Origin: Gemmatimonadaceae bacterium
Lineage (GTDB): Bacteria; Gemmatimonadota; Gemmatimonadetes; Gemmatimonadales; Gemmatimonadaceae
Length of the DNA stretch: 51,956 nucleotides
Assembly (NCBI GenBank): GCA_025450035.1
Contig: JANWIF010000049.1
Coordinates: forward strand, 1 to 51,956
Reading direction: 5' to 3'
Position 1 is the stretch's first letter. Each line of letters starts with the position of its first letter. The translations under genes were made by a program, and so were the position numbers. The notes beneath the pieces are model-generated. The model was not told the DNA's origin. It was given only the letters and a program-made list of their open reading frames with translations, and did no database searches. Below are positions 36,441 through 44,591 of the stretch, in pieces.

Positions 36441-36653
36441 ATGACCACCACACGTCGGAACGATCTCGATGCCGCGCCGTGCAATGGACGCGCGATGGAG
36501 GGACGTAGCAGCTCCCTCGTGACCACGACCCGCACGTCAATGAACAGACATCAGGTGGACGCGATTAGGAGACGGATCTGCGATGGCGACTATGATACCC
36601 CACAGGCCGTCGACGCCGTGGCGCGCCGCATTCTTGAGAGCGGAGATCTCTAG
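36441..36653 (+). CDS. flgM: FlgM-like anti-sigma-28 factor
   Basis: A small ORF of up to 70 residues whose C-terminal 35 match the FlgM pattern (about V-x-x-[IL]-R-x-x-I-x-x-G-x-Y and then A-x-x-[IL]-L). Here it reads HQVDAIRRRICDGDYD, then VDAVARRILESG. FlgM binds and holds off the flagellar sigma-28 until export. A FliA-type sigma gene is 1.8 kb away and a sigma-28 promoter lies directly upstream, as expected for flgM. The ATG at 36441 falls within a base or two of the predicted transcript start, so translation would be leaderless; ATGs at 36495 and 36540 are alternatives, neither with a ribosome site. The ORF is shorter than classical FlgM (about 90-100), so this is a probable rather than a certain gene. 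Confidence 0.65.
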   Translation: MTTTRRNDLDAAPCNGRAMEGRSSSLVTTTRTSMNRHQVDAIRRRICDGDYDTPQAVDAVARRILESGDL

Positions 36654-36679
36654 ACCAGCGACCTGCGCCGTCCTCGCGA

Positions 36680-37339
36680 CTAGGCGCGAGCCCGGTTCAA
36701 CCGCTGAGCAAACCACAGCGTGGAATCCTCGAGGTCGCCCGGCACGAGCTCGTGTCCCGCCCGCTGCCACCGAAGCGTGACGCCGGCGCCAGCTGCCTCC
36801 ATAACGTCCGCCAGCCGCTGCGTCCGCTCAGCGGGTGACATGGGATCCTGGCGCCCGCCGGAGATCAACACCTCCGTTCCATCCAGGGGCGGCGGCGGCG
36901 CGAGTTCAAGCGGCAACACGGCGCGGAGCAGTACTGCGCCGCGCAACAAGCCCGGCTCGAGAAGGAATATACTCGCCGCGATGTTCGCGCCGTTCGAGTA
37001 GCCCAGCGCGTACAGCGACGACGTCGCGAATCCGTACTCGTGCGACGCCGTGCGGATGAACTCTGCAAGCTCGGGAACTCGGGCGCGGATGTCAGCCTCG
37101 TCGAACACCCCTTCGGCATGCCGGCGAAAGAAGCGCGGCATGCCGAGCTCGAGCACCCTGCCGCGTGGGCTCAGCAGCGACGCGCCCGGCGCGAGTGTAG
37201 CGCCCAACGACAATAAATCGGATTCATCACCGCCGGTTCCGTGCAGCAGGAGCACCGTGGCTCCCCCCCCCCCCCCTCCCCCCTTCGCGCGTTCGGGGCC
37301 GCTCACCCAGCGGTGCGGCCATTCGGCAAGCGTGGTCAT
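36680..37339 (-). CDS. Carboxylesterase / phospholipase family alpha/beta-hydrolase with N-terminal poly-Gly run
   Basis: A 219-residue hydrolase of the carboxylesterase/phospholipase family (MhqO/YpfH-like). The catalytic triad can be read as Ser115 in GYSNGAN, Asp165 in GGRQDPMSP and His196 in AGHELVPG; LLLHGTGGDESDLL forms the oxyanion region. Residues 20-26 are seven consecutive glycines encoded by a G-run with one A interruption (37263-37283 on the + strand is 14 C, T, 6 C). A one-base slip there would frameshift the whole domain. Start is the ATG at 37339. It stands alone between the FlgM-like ORF and the DUF421 gene. Substrate unknown. Confidence 0.87.
   Translation of the reverse strand: MTTLAEWPHRWVSGPERAKGGGGGGGATVLLLHGTGGDESDLLSLGATLAPGASLLSPRGRVLELGMPRFFRRHAEGVFDEADIRARVPELAEFIRTASHEYGFATSSLYALGYSNGANIAASIFLLEPGLLRGAVLLRAVLPLELAPPPPLDGTEVLISGGRQDPMSPAERTQRLADVMEAAGAGVTLRWQRAGHELVPGDLEDSTLWFAQRLNRARA
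37263..37283. repeat. Homopolymer C14-T-C6 inside the esterase gene
   Basis: Fourteen C, one T, six C. On the coding (-) strand it is G-rich and sits near codons 20-26. Long homopolymers are unusual in coding DNA and are the kind of site that gives phase variation or sequencing error. Confidence 0.9.
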
Positions 37340-37538
37340 GGGATCGCCGCCGCCGCGAGGGAACTGGTCATGTGTACTTCCGGGGGAATGTGAAGTGAGC
37401 GCTCGTCATCGTGCGCGCGGGTGATTTATAGCAACCTATCTCGCCGCGCTCCCTGCGACGCGCTACTATCACGGCGATGACCGGCGTGCTGGCGCACGCC
37501 CATCGCGCATTACTTCTCCCCCCAGCCGGCCCCGACCC

Positions 37539-38132
37539 ATGCATGCTCTCTGGATCGACCTTCTCACGCCGGGCGTCTCCGTCCTCGAGAAGGTGATTCG
37601 CTCGATCGTCGTGTACGCCTTCCTGCTCGTTGGGCTCCGACTCGCCGGCAAGCGCGAGCTTGGCCAGCTCAACCCCTTTGACCTCGTCGTGCTGCTCGTG
37701 CTGTCCAACACGGTGCAGAACGCGATTATTGGCAACGACAACTCCCTGGTCGGCGGGTTGATCGGCGCCATCGTGCTGCTCGCGCTCAACTACGTAGTTG
37801 TCCGCTTCTTGTTTCTGCATCCAAAGCTGGACCGTCTGGCCGAAGGGAACCCGGTGATTCTGGTGAAAGACGGAAAGATTCTCGACGATCGGCTCAAGCG
37901 CGAGCTCATCACGCGAGCCGAGCTGTCCTCGGCGATGCGGCGGCAAGGCGTGTCCGACATACGCCAGGTGGACTGTGCGCGTCTGGAAGTCGGGGGTGCG
38001 CTGACGTTCGTCATGAACCATCCCTCCAGCGAGGAACGGTGGCATAGCGAGGTTGGCACGCGGATCGATCGGTTGGAGGGAAAGATCGAGCGCATTCTGG
38101 CCGCGATCGAAGCGCGGGGCAACCGCGCCTAA
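37539..38132 (+). CDS. DUF421 membrane protein, YetF-like
   Basis: A 197-residue DUF421 protein, the usual size. Three membrane helices occupy about residues 15-90, including the family motif LAGKRELGQLNPFDLVVLLVLSNTVQNAI. A soluble C-terminal domain has GNPVILVKDGKILDD, followed by a coiled-coil-like tail. Relatives include Bacillus YetF and YkjA. They are membrane proteins of unknown biochemical function, and some affect spore or stress physiology. Start is the ATG at 37539. The preceding 199 bases separate it from the divergent esterase; no clear promoter was found there. Confidence 0.9.
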   Translation: MHALWIDLLTPGVSVLEKVIRSIVVYAFLLVGLRLAGKRELGQLNPFDLVVLLVLSNTVQNAIIGNDNSLVGGLIGAIVLLALNYVVVRFLFLHPKLDRLAEGNPVILVKDGKILDDRLKRELITRAELSSAMRRQGVSDIRQVDCARLEVGGALTFVMNHPSSEERWHSEVGTRIDRLEGKIERILAAIEARGNRA

Positions 38133-38182
38133 CGCACTCCGCCGGCGTGGGGCGGCGACGCGCGACCCGAATACGGCGAACG

Positions 38183-39208
38183 CTACGACATCCACTCATC
38201 GAGGTGCGCGCTGACGAAGTCATCGTCCGCGAGCTCCGGGTGCGCGGCCCGCACCCGGTCGATCTCCTCCCGCTGGCCCGGCGATAGCACGTCGTGCGGG
38301 TCGAGACAGCGGGTGCTGGAGAGCAACCGCTGCTGGTAGAGCACGTGTTGAATGCCGGCGATGCACCCGGCGAACCCGTGGGCCGCATCGAAAATGGCGG
38401 CGTTGGCATCGGTGAGCGCGGCGGCGCGCGTGAGCCAAGGGCCCGCCGCTGGCGCGGCGTCGGCGCGGAGCTCGCCCAACATCTCCACGGCCCGCCTCGT
38501 CCACACCGCCCATTGGCCTAACAAGCCGCCCACGATGCGCGTGCCGCCGGGAAACGGGGTGAGCAGGTCGAGGATGATCGCGTCGTCGTTGCCGGTGTAG
38601 AGCGCGACGTCGCGACGGCCGGCGTCGCTCACGGCACGCACGACGTCGAGCGTGGCATAGCGGCTGAAGGGGGCGATCTTGATGGCCACCACGTGTTCGA
38701 TCTCAACGAACCGGCGCCAGAAGGCATACCCGAGGGCGCGGCCGCCGGCGGCGGGTTGGAGATAGAAGCCAAACACCGGGATGATGCCGGCGATCTCCCG
38801 GCAATGGGCGAGTAGGGCATCGTCGTCCGCGTCGTCCCAGCCGGCGAGACTCAGCAGCCCCGCGTCGTATCCCAGATGCCGGGCCAGAAGGGCTTCGCGC
38901 ATCGCCTGCGGCGTGCGCCCGCAGACACCGGCAATCCGAGCCAACCTTGGCTTTCCGCGCTCGTCCGCTTCTGCCGCCGTGAGCGCCGCGAGCGTGAGCA
39001 CCGGTTCCAGCAGACCGTGATCGCGTATGCTGAACTGCGTGGTGTGCACGCCAACGGCAATGCCGCCGGCGCCTGCCTCCAGATAGTAGCGCGTGAGCGC
39101 GCGCTGCCGACGCTCGTCCAGATGTCCGGCGGCGTCGAGCGCCAACGGATGTGCGGGAATTACCTGTCCCCTGGACAGGTGTTCGCGGAGGTCCCAGGGT
39201 GGCGCCAT
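38183..39208 (-). CDS. Dihydrodipicolinate synthase / N-acetylneuraminate lyase family protein
   Basis: A 341-residue TIM-barrel aldolase of the DapA/NanA family. The Schiff-base lysine is expected at K177 in VVAIKIAPFSRY, and the N-terminal barrel shows EAGAGGIAVGVHTTQF. It is more diverged than housekeeping DapA, and the linked gene encodes an epimerase. Aldol cleavage or dehydration of a sugar acid is therefore more likely than lysine synthesis. The ATG at 39208 shares one base with the upstream stop (TGATG), so translation is probably coupled. No other lysine-pathway genes are near. Confidence 0.82.
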   Translation of the reverse strand: MAPPWDLREHLSRGQVIPAHPLALDAAGHLDERRQRALTRYYLEAGAGGIAVGVHTTQFSIRDHGLLEPVLTLAALTAAEADERGKPRLARIAGVCGRTPQAMREALLARHLGYDAGLLSLAGWDDADDDALLAHCREIAGIIPVFGFYLQPAAGGRALGYAFWRRFVEIEHVVAIKIAPFSRYATLDVVRAVSDAGRRDVALYTGNDDAIILDLLTPFPGGTRIVGGLLGQWAVWTRRAVEMLGELRADAAPAAGPWLTRAAALTDANAAIFDAAHGFAGCIAGIQHVLYQQRLLSSTRCLDPHDVLSPGQREEIDRVRAAHPELADDDFVSAHLDEWMS

Positions 39209-40281
39209 CAAAACTGCCCCCGCCGCTCCTGGAAGTGTGTCGGCGCGCCGAGCGTCCGGCCATCGCGCCGCAGCCAATCGACAATCCAGGCCATCATCTG
39301 CCCAACGGATACGGTTGGCGCTCCGAATAGCTCCAGCGATCGGCTGGCGTCGCTGAGCAAAGCGTCAGCCGCCTCGTGGCCCACGATGTGGACCGGCCGG
39401 CCCAGCATGGACCCGGCATGTTCCGCCAGCGCGCGCACGGACAACCCCTCGACGCCGGTCACGTTCACGATCGAGGGCGGCGAGCTGGCTAGCGTTAGGC
39501 ACTGGAGCGCGCGCGCGCAGGCGTCGCCTTGCCAGATCACGTTGACGTAGCCCATGCCGACGTCCACGGGATCGCCCCGCAGCACAGCGCGCACAATGTC
39601 CACCAGCACGCCGTAGCGCAGCTCGACGGCGTAGTTGAGCCGGACGATCGCGACGGGCGTGCCGGTGTGCAGCGAGTAGTACTCGAACACGCGCTCGCGT
39701 CCGAGACACGATGACGCGTATTCGCCCACGGGCGCCGGCGGCTGGCGTTCGGTGGCGCCGCCGCTGTCCGCCGGCACGAAGGGGTACACGTTGCCCGTGG
39801 AGAACGCAACGATGCGGGCGCCGGGGTAGCGTGTGGCGGCGTATGCGGGAACGACGGTATTCATCATCCACGTCCCGGCCGGTTCGCTTGCTGTGCCGAA
39901 TTTCTGGCCGGCCATGAAGACCACGTTGGCCGCATCGGGGAGCGCAGCCACAGCGCGCGGATCGGTGAGGTCGCACGTGATGGTCTCGACGTGTGCCACG
40001 CGCAACTGCTGCTCGGTACCGGCAGTCGAAAAGCGTGACACCGCAATCACGCGATCGGTGCGCCCCAGGATGTCGAACGCGCGGCGGGCCATGCGCGCGA
40101 GCGTCGGCCCCATCTTCCCGGCCGCGCCCAGAATCACGATGTCGCCCTGGATGGTGCGCAGCGCGTCCACCGCGCCCGGCGTGGGCTCGGCGAGCCGCTG
40201 TTCGAGTTGCGCCTCGGTGTCGGGCGGCGGCGCGCCGAGGGGAGAGCCGGCGGGCGGGATGCGCGCGGTGCGGCGCAGCAT
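39208..40281 (-). CDS. NAD-dependent epimerase/dehydratase family protein
   Basis: A 357-residue extended short-chain dehydrogenase/reductase. The dinucleotide motif GAAGKMG is at 52-58, after an unusual 45-residue leader. STGNVYPF is the catalytic Ser/Thr region, and EYASSCLGRERVFEYY replaces the usual YxxxK, so the lysine is not where expected. In this group the EYASSCLGRE form is common and may use other chemistry. The late VNVTGVEGLSVRAL region supports the family. It is translated just before the DapA-like aldolase with a one-base overlap, suggesting the two act on the same sugar-acid derivative. Start is the ATG at 40281. Confidence 0.83.
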   Translation of the reverse strand: MLRRTARIPPAGSPLGAPPPDTEAQLEQRLAEPTPGAVDALRTIQGDIVILGAAGKMGPTLARMARRAFDILGRTDRVIAVSRFSTAGTEQQLRVAHVETITCDLTDPRAVAALPDAANVVFMAGQKFGTASEPAGTWMMNTVVPAYAATRYPGARIVAFSTGNVYPFVPADSGGATERQPPAPVGEYASSCLGRERVFEYYSLHTGTPVAIVRLNYAVELRYGVLVDIVRAVLRGDPVDVGMGYVNVIWQGDACARALQCLTLASSPPSIVNVTGVEGLSVRALAEHAGSMLGRPVHIVGHEAADALLSDASRSLELFGAPTVSVGQMMAWIVDWLRRDGRTLGAPTHFQERRGQF

Positions 40282-40321
40282 GTATCTCCCTAACGGAATG
40301 GTACAGAGTGAAGCGCGCGAG

Positions 40322-40771
40322 TCACCGCCGGAGCGCCTCGCGCGCGTGTCGCTTGAGCCGGTCGACCATCGCCGTGAGGCCGGCTTCGCGTGTACCGAGT
40401 CCGATGTCGTCCATCATCGTGCGGACGATGTCCGACGGCACAGCCAGGGTGGTCGACGGCGGCTGGTCGTTCACCGCCGAAAACAGGATCGACAGGAACG
40501 CCGCGATCGTCGGCGACTGCCGCACGTTCACGTCGGCGTAGAAGTGCAGCGTCCCGTCACGCTGCTCCGGGAAGATATCCACACGCGTTTGACACTCCGG
40601 GACGGTAAAGTTCGAACGGTCGATCGCGGCGTAGCGCGGCGGGAGCGGTTCCAACTTCTTCGCGTACGATACCAACGCCTGCATCTTCTCCTCCCGGCTC
40701 AGCGACCGAAAGTATCGCAGCACCCGTTCGATGCTGGGCGGCAAGGCGGGATCGATTTGATCGTTCGGCAT
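40322..40771 (-). CDS. sufE: SufE-like sulfur acceptor for Fe-S cluster assembly
   Basis: A 149-residue SufE/YgdK family protein. It receives persulfide sulfur from a cysteine desulfurase (SufS) for iron-sulfur cluster assembly. The sulfur-accepting Cys is C60 in FTVPECQTRV, and the loop around it is conserved. The N-terminal SREEKMQALVSYAKKLEPLP and the central SPTIAAFLSILF match the family. No sufS or other suf genes lie nearby, so it is a scattered member. Start is the ATG at 40771. It is 40 bases upstream of the epimerase gene and co-directional. Confidence 0.9.
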   Translation of the reverse strand: MPNDQIDPALPPSIERVLRYFRSLSREEKMQALVSYAKKLEPLPPRYAAIDRSNFTVPECQTRVDIFPEQRDGTLHFYADVNVRQSPTIAAFLSILFSAVNDQPPSTTLAVPSDIVRTMMDDIGLGTREAGLTAMVDRLKRHAREALRR

Positions 40772-40909
40772 ACGGAGCGGAACGGCGGTGGATGCAACGC
40801 GTCAGGACAGCGCGAGCGATTCGAAGTCTTCGGGTCGCTCCGGACGAAACATCAAGTCGAACGCCAACCACGCGGTCTGCGAGATCGGAAACATGCGACC
40901 GGAAATATA

Positions 40910-41734
40910 CTACGCGCGGGGCTCGTTGAGCCGGCGTGCCAGCCACACGAGGAACGACCGCGGCGCAAGGCGCGCACTCTCGATGAGCAATCGGTTGGCG
41001 AGTCCGGCAACCACCACTGGGCGCCCACGCCGCAGGCCAGCATATCCGATGCGCGCTACCGTCGCCGCATCCATCACCGAAAAGGAACGAAAGAGCCGGC
41101 TTCCCTCGACGTTCGCCGCCGCAGCAAACCCGGTGCGCGTTGGGCCGGGACAGAGCGCTGTGACCGTGACGCCGCTGCCCCGCACCTCGGCCCCCAGCGC
41201 CTGCGAGAACGACAGCAGGTGCGCTTTGCTCGCGTAGTAGCCGGCCATGAACGGCCCGGGCAAGAACGAGGCCGTGGATGCCACATTCAGGATGCGTCCG
41301 AAGCGCCGCCGAAGCATCCCCGGCAGCAGCAGATGACAGAGATGCATCACCGAAGCAACGTTGAGCTGCAGCATCGCCAACTCATCTCCAATCGCGTGCT
41401 CGACAAATCGCCCGGCGAGGCCCGCGCCGGCATTGTTAATCAGAACGTCGATCGAGATCGGTTCACCATCACCCGTGTCGAATCCGGTGGCCAGACGATC
41501 CACTATACTGGCGGCGGCGCCGGGCGCCGACAGATCCGTCGCGATGACGGCGGTGCGGACGTGATGTTGTGCCCCGAGCTCGCCGGCCGCCGTGTGCAGC
41601 GCCCGCTCGTTTCGCGCGACCAGCACCAAGTCGTGCCCGTCGCGCGCGAGAAGTGCCGCCAACTCGAGCCCGATGCCCCCCGACGCACCAGTGACGAGCG
41701 CCGTTCGGCCAGGCAAGGAAGGTGACGCCGGCAT
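40910..41734 (-). CDS. Short-chain dehydrogenase/reductase
   Basis: A 274-residue classical SDR. TGASGGIG is at 15-22, NNAG at 100-103, and the catalytic Ser153, Tyr166 and Lys170 lie in STASF...GYYASK. The length and the late GLANRLLIESARLAPRSFL segment suit the DltE/YqjQ-type SDRs that act on fatty or aliphatic ketones. The substrate is unknown. A TTG start further upstream would add 11 residues; the ATG at 41734 is preferred. It is co-directional with sufE but separated by 138 bases. Confidence 0.88.
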   Translation of the reverse strand: MPASPSLPGRTALVTGASGGIGLELAALLARDGHDLVLVARNERALHTAAGELGAQHHVRTAVIATDLSAPGAAASIVDRLATGFDTGDGEPISIDVLINNAGAGLAGRFVEHAIGDELAMLQLNVASVMHLCHLLLPGMLRRRFGRILNVASTASFLPGPFMAGYYASKAHLLSFSQALGAEVRGSGVTVTALCPGPTRTGFAAAANVEGSRLFRSFSVMDAATVARIGYAGLRRGRPVVVAGLANRLLIESARLAPRSFLVWLARRLNEPRA

Positions 41735-41955
41735 AATCCCTCGACGAATTCGCGCCCACTTGGCCAAGCCCGCGGTAGCGGAGTAGTCGGGCGTCCAATG
41801 TGCGCAATGTAGTCGCGCCGGAGTGCGAGCGCGGAGGACGACGGGGATACTCGCGAGTGGAGACCATTGCCGCGGTTGCTGAGCGGCTCAAAACGGGAGA
41901 ACTTGGGTCAGGCGCCGTTACGACGTCAGATATTCAACATTGCCAGGAGCGTACA

Positions 41956-42387
41956 ATGCCGACACGTGTAGCCACGGCCGTATGGGAAGGCGGATTGCAG
42001 TCCGGGACGGGATCGTTCGCGGGGCAGAGCGGAAAGATCGGTGGTGCCTATTCATTCGGCACGCGCTTTGGAAATACGCCGGGTACGAACCCGGAGGAAC
42101 TGCTCGCCGCCGCGGAGGCCGCGTGCTATAGCATGGCACTCTCGCTGGGCCTCGAGAAAAACGGCACGCCTCCACAGCGCATCGACACGAAGGCAGCGTG
42201 CACCATCGACAAAGTTGGCGACGGTTTCAAGATCACGACGATGGTGCTCACCGTCCGCGCGAAGGTGCCCAACATCGATCCGGCATCGTTCCGGAAGATT
42301 GCCGAGGCGACCAAGGATGGCTGCCCGGTGTCCGCGTCCCTAAAGGGCAACGTCCAGATCGATCTGAACGCGACGCTGGAAGCCTGA
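41956..42387 (+). CDS. osmC: OsmC family peroxidase
   Basis: A 143-residue OsmC/Ohr-fold peroxiredoxin that reduces organic hydroperoxides using two cysteines. C57 (in AACYSMAL) and C123 (in DGCPVSASLK) are at the expected positions; NPEELLAAAEAACYSMAL is the family's signature helix. It is closer to OsmC than to Ohr. The ATG at 41956 follows CAGGAG by seven bases, and the open frame upstream is not protein-like. It is divergent from the SDR gene across 221 bases and convergent with the ClC channel gene, with a repeat copy in the gap. Confidence 0.93.
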   Translation: MPTRVATAVWEGGLQSGTGSFAGQSGKIGGAYSFGTRFGNTPGTNPEELLAAAEAACYSMALSLGLEKNGTPPQRIDTKAACTIDKVGDGFKITTMVLTVRAKVPNIDPASFRKIAEATKDGCPVSASLKGNVQIDLNATLEA

Positions 42388-42411
42388 TTCGGTCATCGGG
42401 ACGGGTCCGTC

Positions 42412-42533
42412 GTTGTGGCGCGCGGTCCCCGCTCGCCGCGCGGAGCGATCCGTTTTGATCTGCCGTATCGGCTTTAACAAGGCGTGGTCACTTGCCTTCC
42501 GACGCCGTACCGCGCCCGACGGCCGCACCCGAG
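42412..42533 (+). repeat. Dispersed intergenic repeat, copy B
   Basis: Related to copy A at 24107-24225: the same three anchors (GTTG(T)GGCGC, GGCGTGGTCACT, AC[CG]GCCGC[GA]CCCGAG) at the same spacing. CGCGCGG (42419-42425) and CCGCGCG (42436-42442) form a 7-base stem in its left half. It also lies between convergent genes. Confidence 0.6.
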
Positions 42534-42543
42534 GTGCTCTCCA

Positions 42544-44454
42544 CTAATCCGGATGCGGCGGTTGAGCGTCGGTGTCCTCACGCGGGCGCCGAAAGTGCCA
42601 CGGCAGCGCGTGAAGTTCGAGCCGGATGGTCCGCGTGGCGCTATGCTCCGAGGCCAATCGGCCTGCGTGAGCCGCCAGGAGATCGCTGCGCGACACCATG
42701 CCGACCACCCGCCGCGGTTCCTCGCGCGTTACCACCGGCAGCCGCCCAACGCTCTGCCGCACCATGTGGTCCGCGGCCTGTCGCACCGTGCTGTCTTCGT
42801 AAATCACCACCGGCGGACGCGTGATCACGTCGCGCACGCGCGCGTCGATGGGCAGTTCCAGGTCGAGCAGCTCGCCGCGCGTCGTCACGCCGACGAGATT
42901 CCCGCCGGCGTCAACCACCGGATACCCCTGGTGACGCGAATCCTCGTCCCGCGACGCCATCCAGTCTCTCACGTTCTCGATGAAGTCGTCGGCGTTGAGC
43001 GCCACCACGTGGCTCGCCGCGATCTCCTTGACCAGGATTTGCGACAGGAAGTCCACCGCGTAATCCGCCCCCACGTCCGTGCCGCGGCGCGCGAGTTTCT
43101 CGGTCATGATGGTGTTCCGCATGAGCATCAGCGATACCAGGTACGCTGCGCTGCATCCGCCTAACAGCGGGAGCAGCCCCACGGGCTGGCGCGTGGTCTC
43201 GAACGCGAATACCACCGACGCCAGCATGGCCCGGGACGCACCGGCGAAGATGGCCGCCATGCCGACCAGTGCCGCGATGCGCACATCCACACCCAGTCCG
43301 GGCGCGATGGCGATCACCATCGCCCCGATCAGCGCGCCTAACCCACCGCCAATGGTGAACAACGGCGCCAGGGTCCCGCCGGATGTCCCGCTACCTAACG
43401 CAATGGCCCACGAAACGAACTTCGCCACCACCAGCGCGAGCAGCGCCGTCCAGGCCACGTTGCCGGAAAGGATGCGGTCGATGTTGTCGTACCCCACCCC
43501 CATCGTGTGCGGCACGAAGTAGCCGATGATGCCCACGGCCAGGCCGCCGATCGCCGGCCACCACATCCAGTGGATCGGCAGCTTGTCGAACCCATCCTCG
43601 GTGAGATAGACAGCACGCGTCACGTACACCGAGGCGAAACCCACAACGGCACCCAGCACGATGTACGTGGCCAGCGCTGTCCCGTTCGGCTGCGCAAGAT
43701 TGGGCATCGGGAAAATCGGCGCCGACCCCATGAACGCCATGCGCACCGCCGTTGCCGTCGCGCTGGCGAACGCGACCGGCACGAGCGAGCGGGCACGATA
43801 TTCGAACAGGAGAAGTTCGATGGCGAGCAGAACCGCGGACACGGGACTGCCGAACGTTGCCGCCATCCCCGCCGCTGCGCCCGCCGCCAGCAGCACCTTT
43901 CGTTCGTCGGCCGTCGTGCGCACCAGCTGCCCGACCAACGACCCCAGCGCGCCGCCGGTGGCGATGATCGGACCCTCGGCGCCGAACGGTCCGCCCGTCC
44001 CAATCGCGAATGCGGCCGACACCGGCTTGAGAATGGTGACCCGCGGGGCCACGCGGCTCTCGTTGTAGAGCACCTGCTCCATGGCCTCGGGGATTCCGTG
44101 TCCCCGGATCGCCGCCGACCCGTAGCGCGCCATGATGCCCACGATCAGGCCGCCGATCACTGGGATCCAGATCACCCACAGGCCCAGATGATTTCCGGCA
44201 GGCGAGGAGAACGCGGTGGAAATGCGGCCGTAGAACGAAATGTTCGTGATCAGGCCGATCAGCCGCATCAGAATCACCGCCACGAACCCCGCCCCGAAGG
44301 CGACAAGAATGGCGAGCCCGCTAATGAAGACGATGCGGCGATGGTCTTCGAACTGCTGGTGAGGCACGTGCGCGGCATTCAGCGCCGGCCCGAGCGATGG
44401 TGCCACAGGAATCCCTCCCGTGGTGCTGGCGCTCGAGGCGTGGTGATCGGTCAT
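42544..44454 (-). CDS. ClC-type chloride channel/transporter with CBS domains
   Basis: A 636-residue ClC protein. The selectivity motifs are GHGIPE (118-123, a variant of GSGIP) and GPFGAEGP (155-162), which carries the gating Glu160. Another motif, GTSGGTLAPLF, contains the G-x-F/L-x-P type loop. Roughly ten to twelve membrane helices fill residues 40-470. Two CBS domains follow (about 495-610). Such proteins exchange chloride for protons or act as channels; the retained gating Glu favours an exchanger. The ATG at 44454 gives an acidic N-terminal tail. It is upstream-adjacent to DUF502 on the same strand, with a gap of 137 bases. Confidence 0.92.
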   Translation of the reverse strand: MTDHHASSASTTGGIPVAPSLGPALNAAHVPHQQFEDHRRIVFISGLAILVAFGAGFVAVILMRLIGLITNISFYGRISTAFSSPAGNHLGLWVIWIPVIGGLIVGIMARYGSAAIRGHGIPEAMEQVLYNESRVAPRVTILKPVSAAFAIGTGGPFGAEGPIIATGGALGSLVGQLVRTTADERKVLLAAGAAAGMAATFGSPVSAVLLAIELLLFEYRARSLVPVAFASATATAVRMAFMGSAPIFPMPNLAQPNGTALATYIVLGAVVGFASVYVTRAVYLTEDGFDKLPIHWMWWPAIGGLAVGIIGYFVPHTMGVGYDNIDRILSGNVAWTALLALVVAKFVSWAIALGSGTSGGTLAPLFTIGGGLGALIGAMVIAIAPGLGVDVRIAALVGMAAIFAGASRAMLASVVFAFETTRQPVGLLPLLGGCSAAYLVSLMLMRNTIMTEKLARRGTDVGADYAVDFLSQILVKEIAASHVVALNADDFIENVRDWMASRDEDSRHQGYPVVDAGGNLVGVTTRGELLDLELPIDARVRDVITRPPVVIYEDSTVRQAADHMVRQSVGRLPVVTREEPRRVVGMVSRSDLLAAHAGRLASEHSATRTIRLELHALPWHFRRPREDTDAQPPHPD

Positions 44455-44591
44455 GCAAGGTCTCGTCGAGTGAACGGCACGCGCCGCGCGCCAGCAAAGT
44501 CCCGAGCACGGCGCCGGCACTGATACATAGGGCTCCAATATAACCGGGGCCGGCAAAACACCGACAACACCCAGCAGACCCTTGCCGCGCC

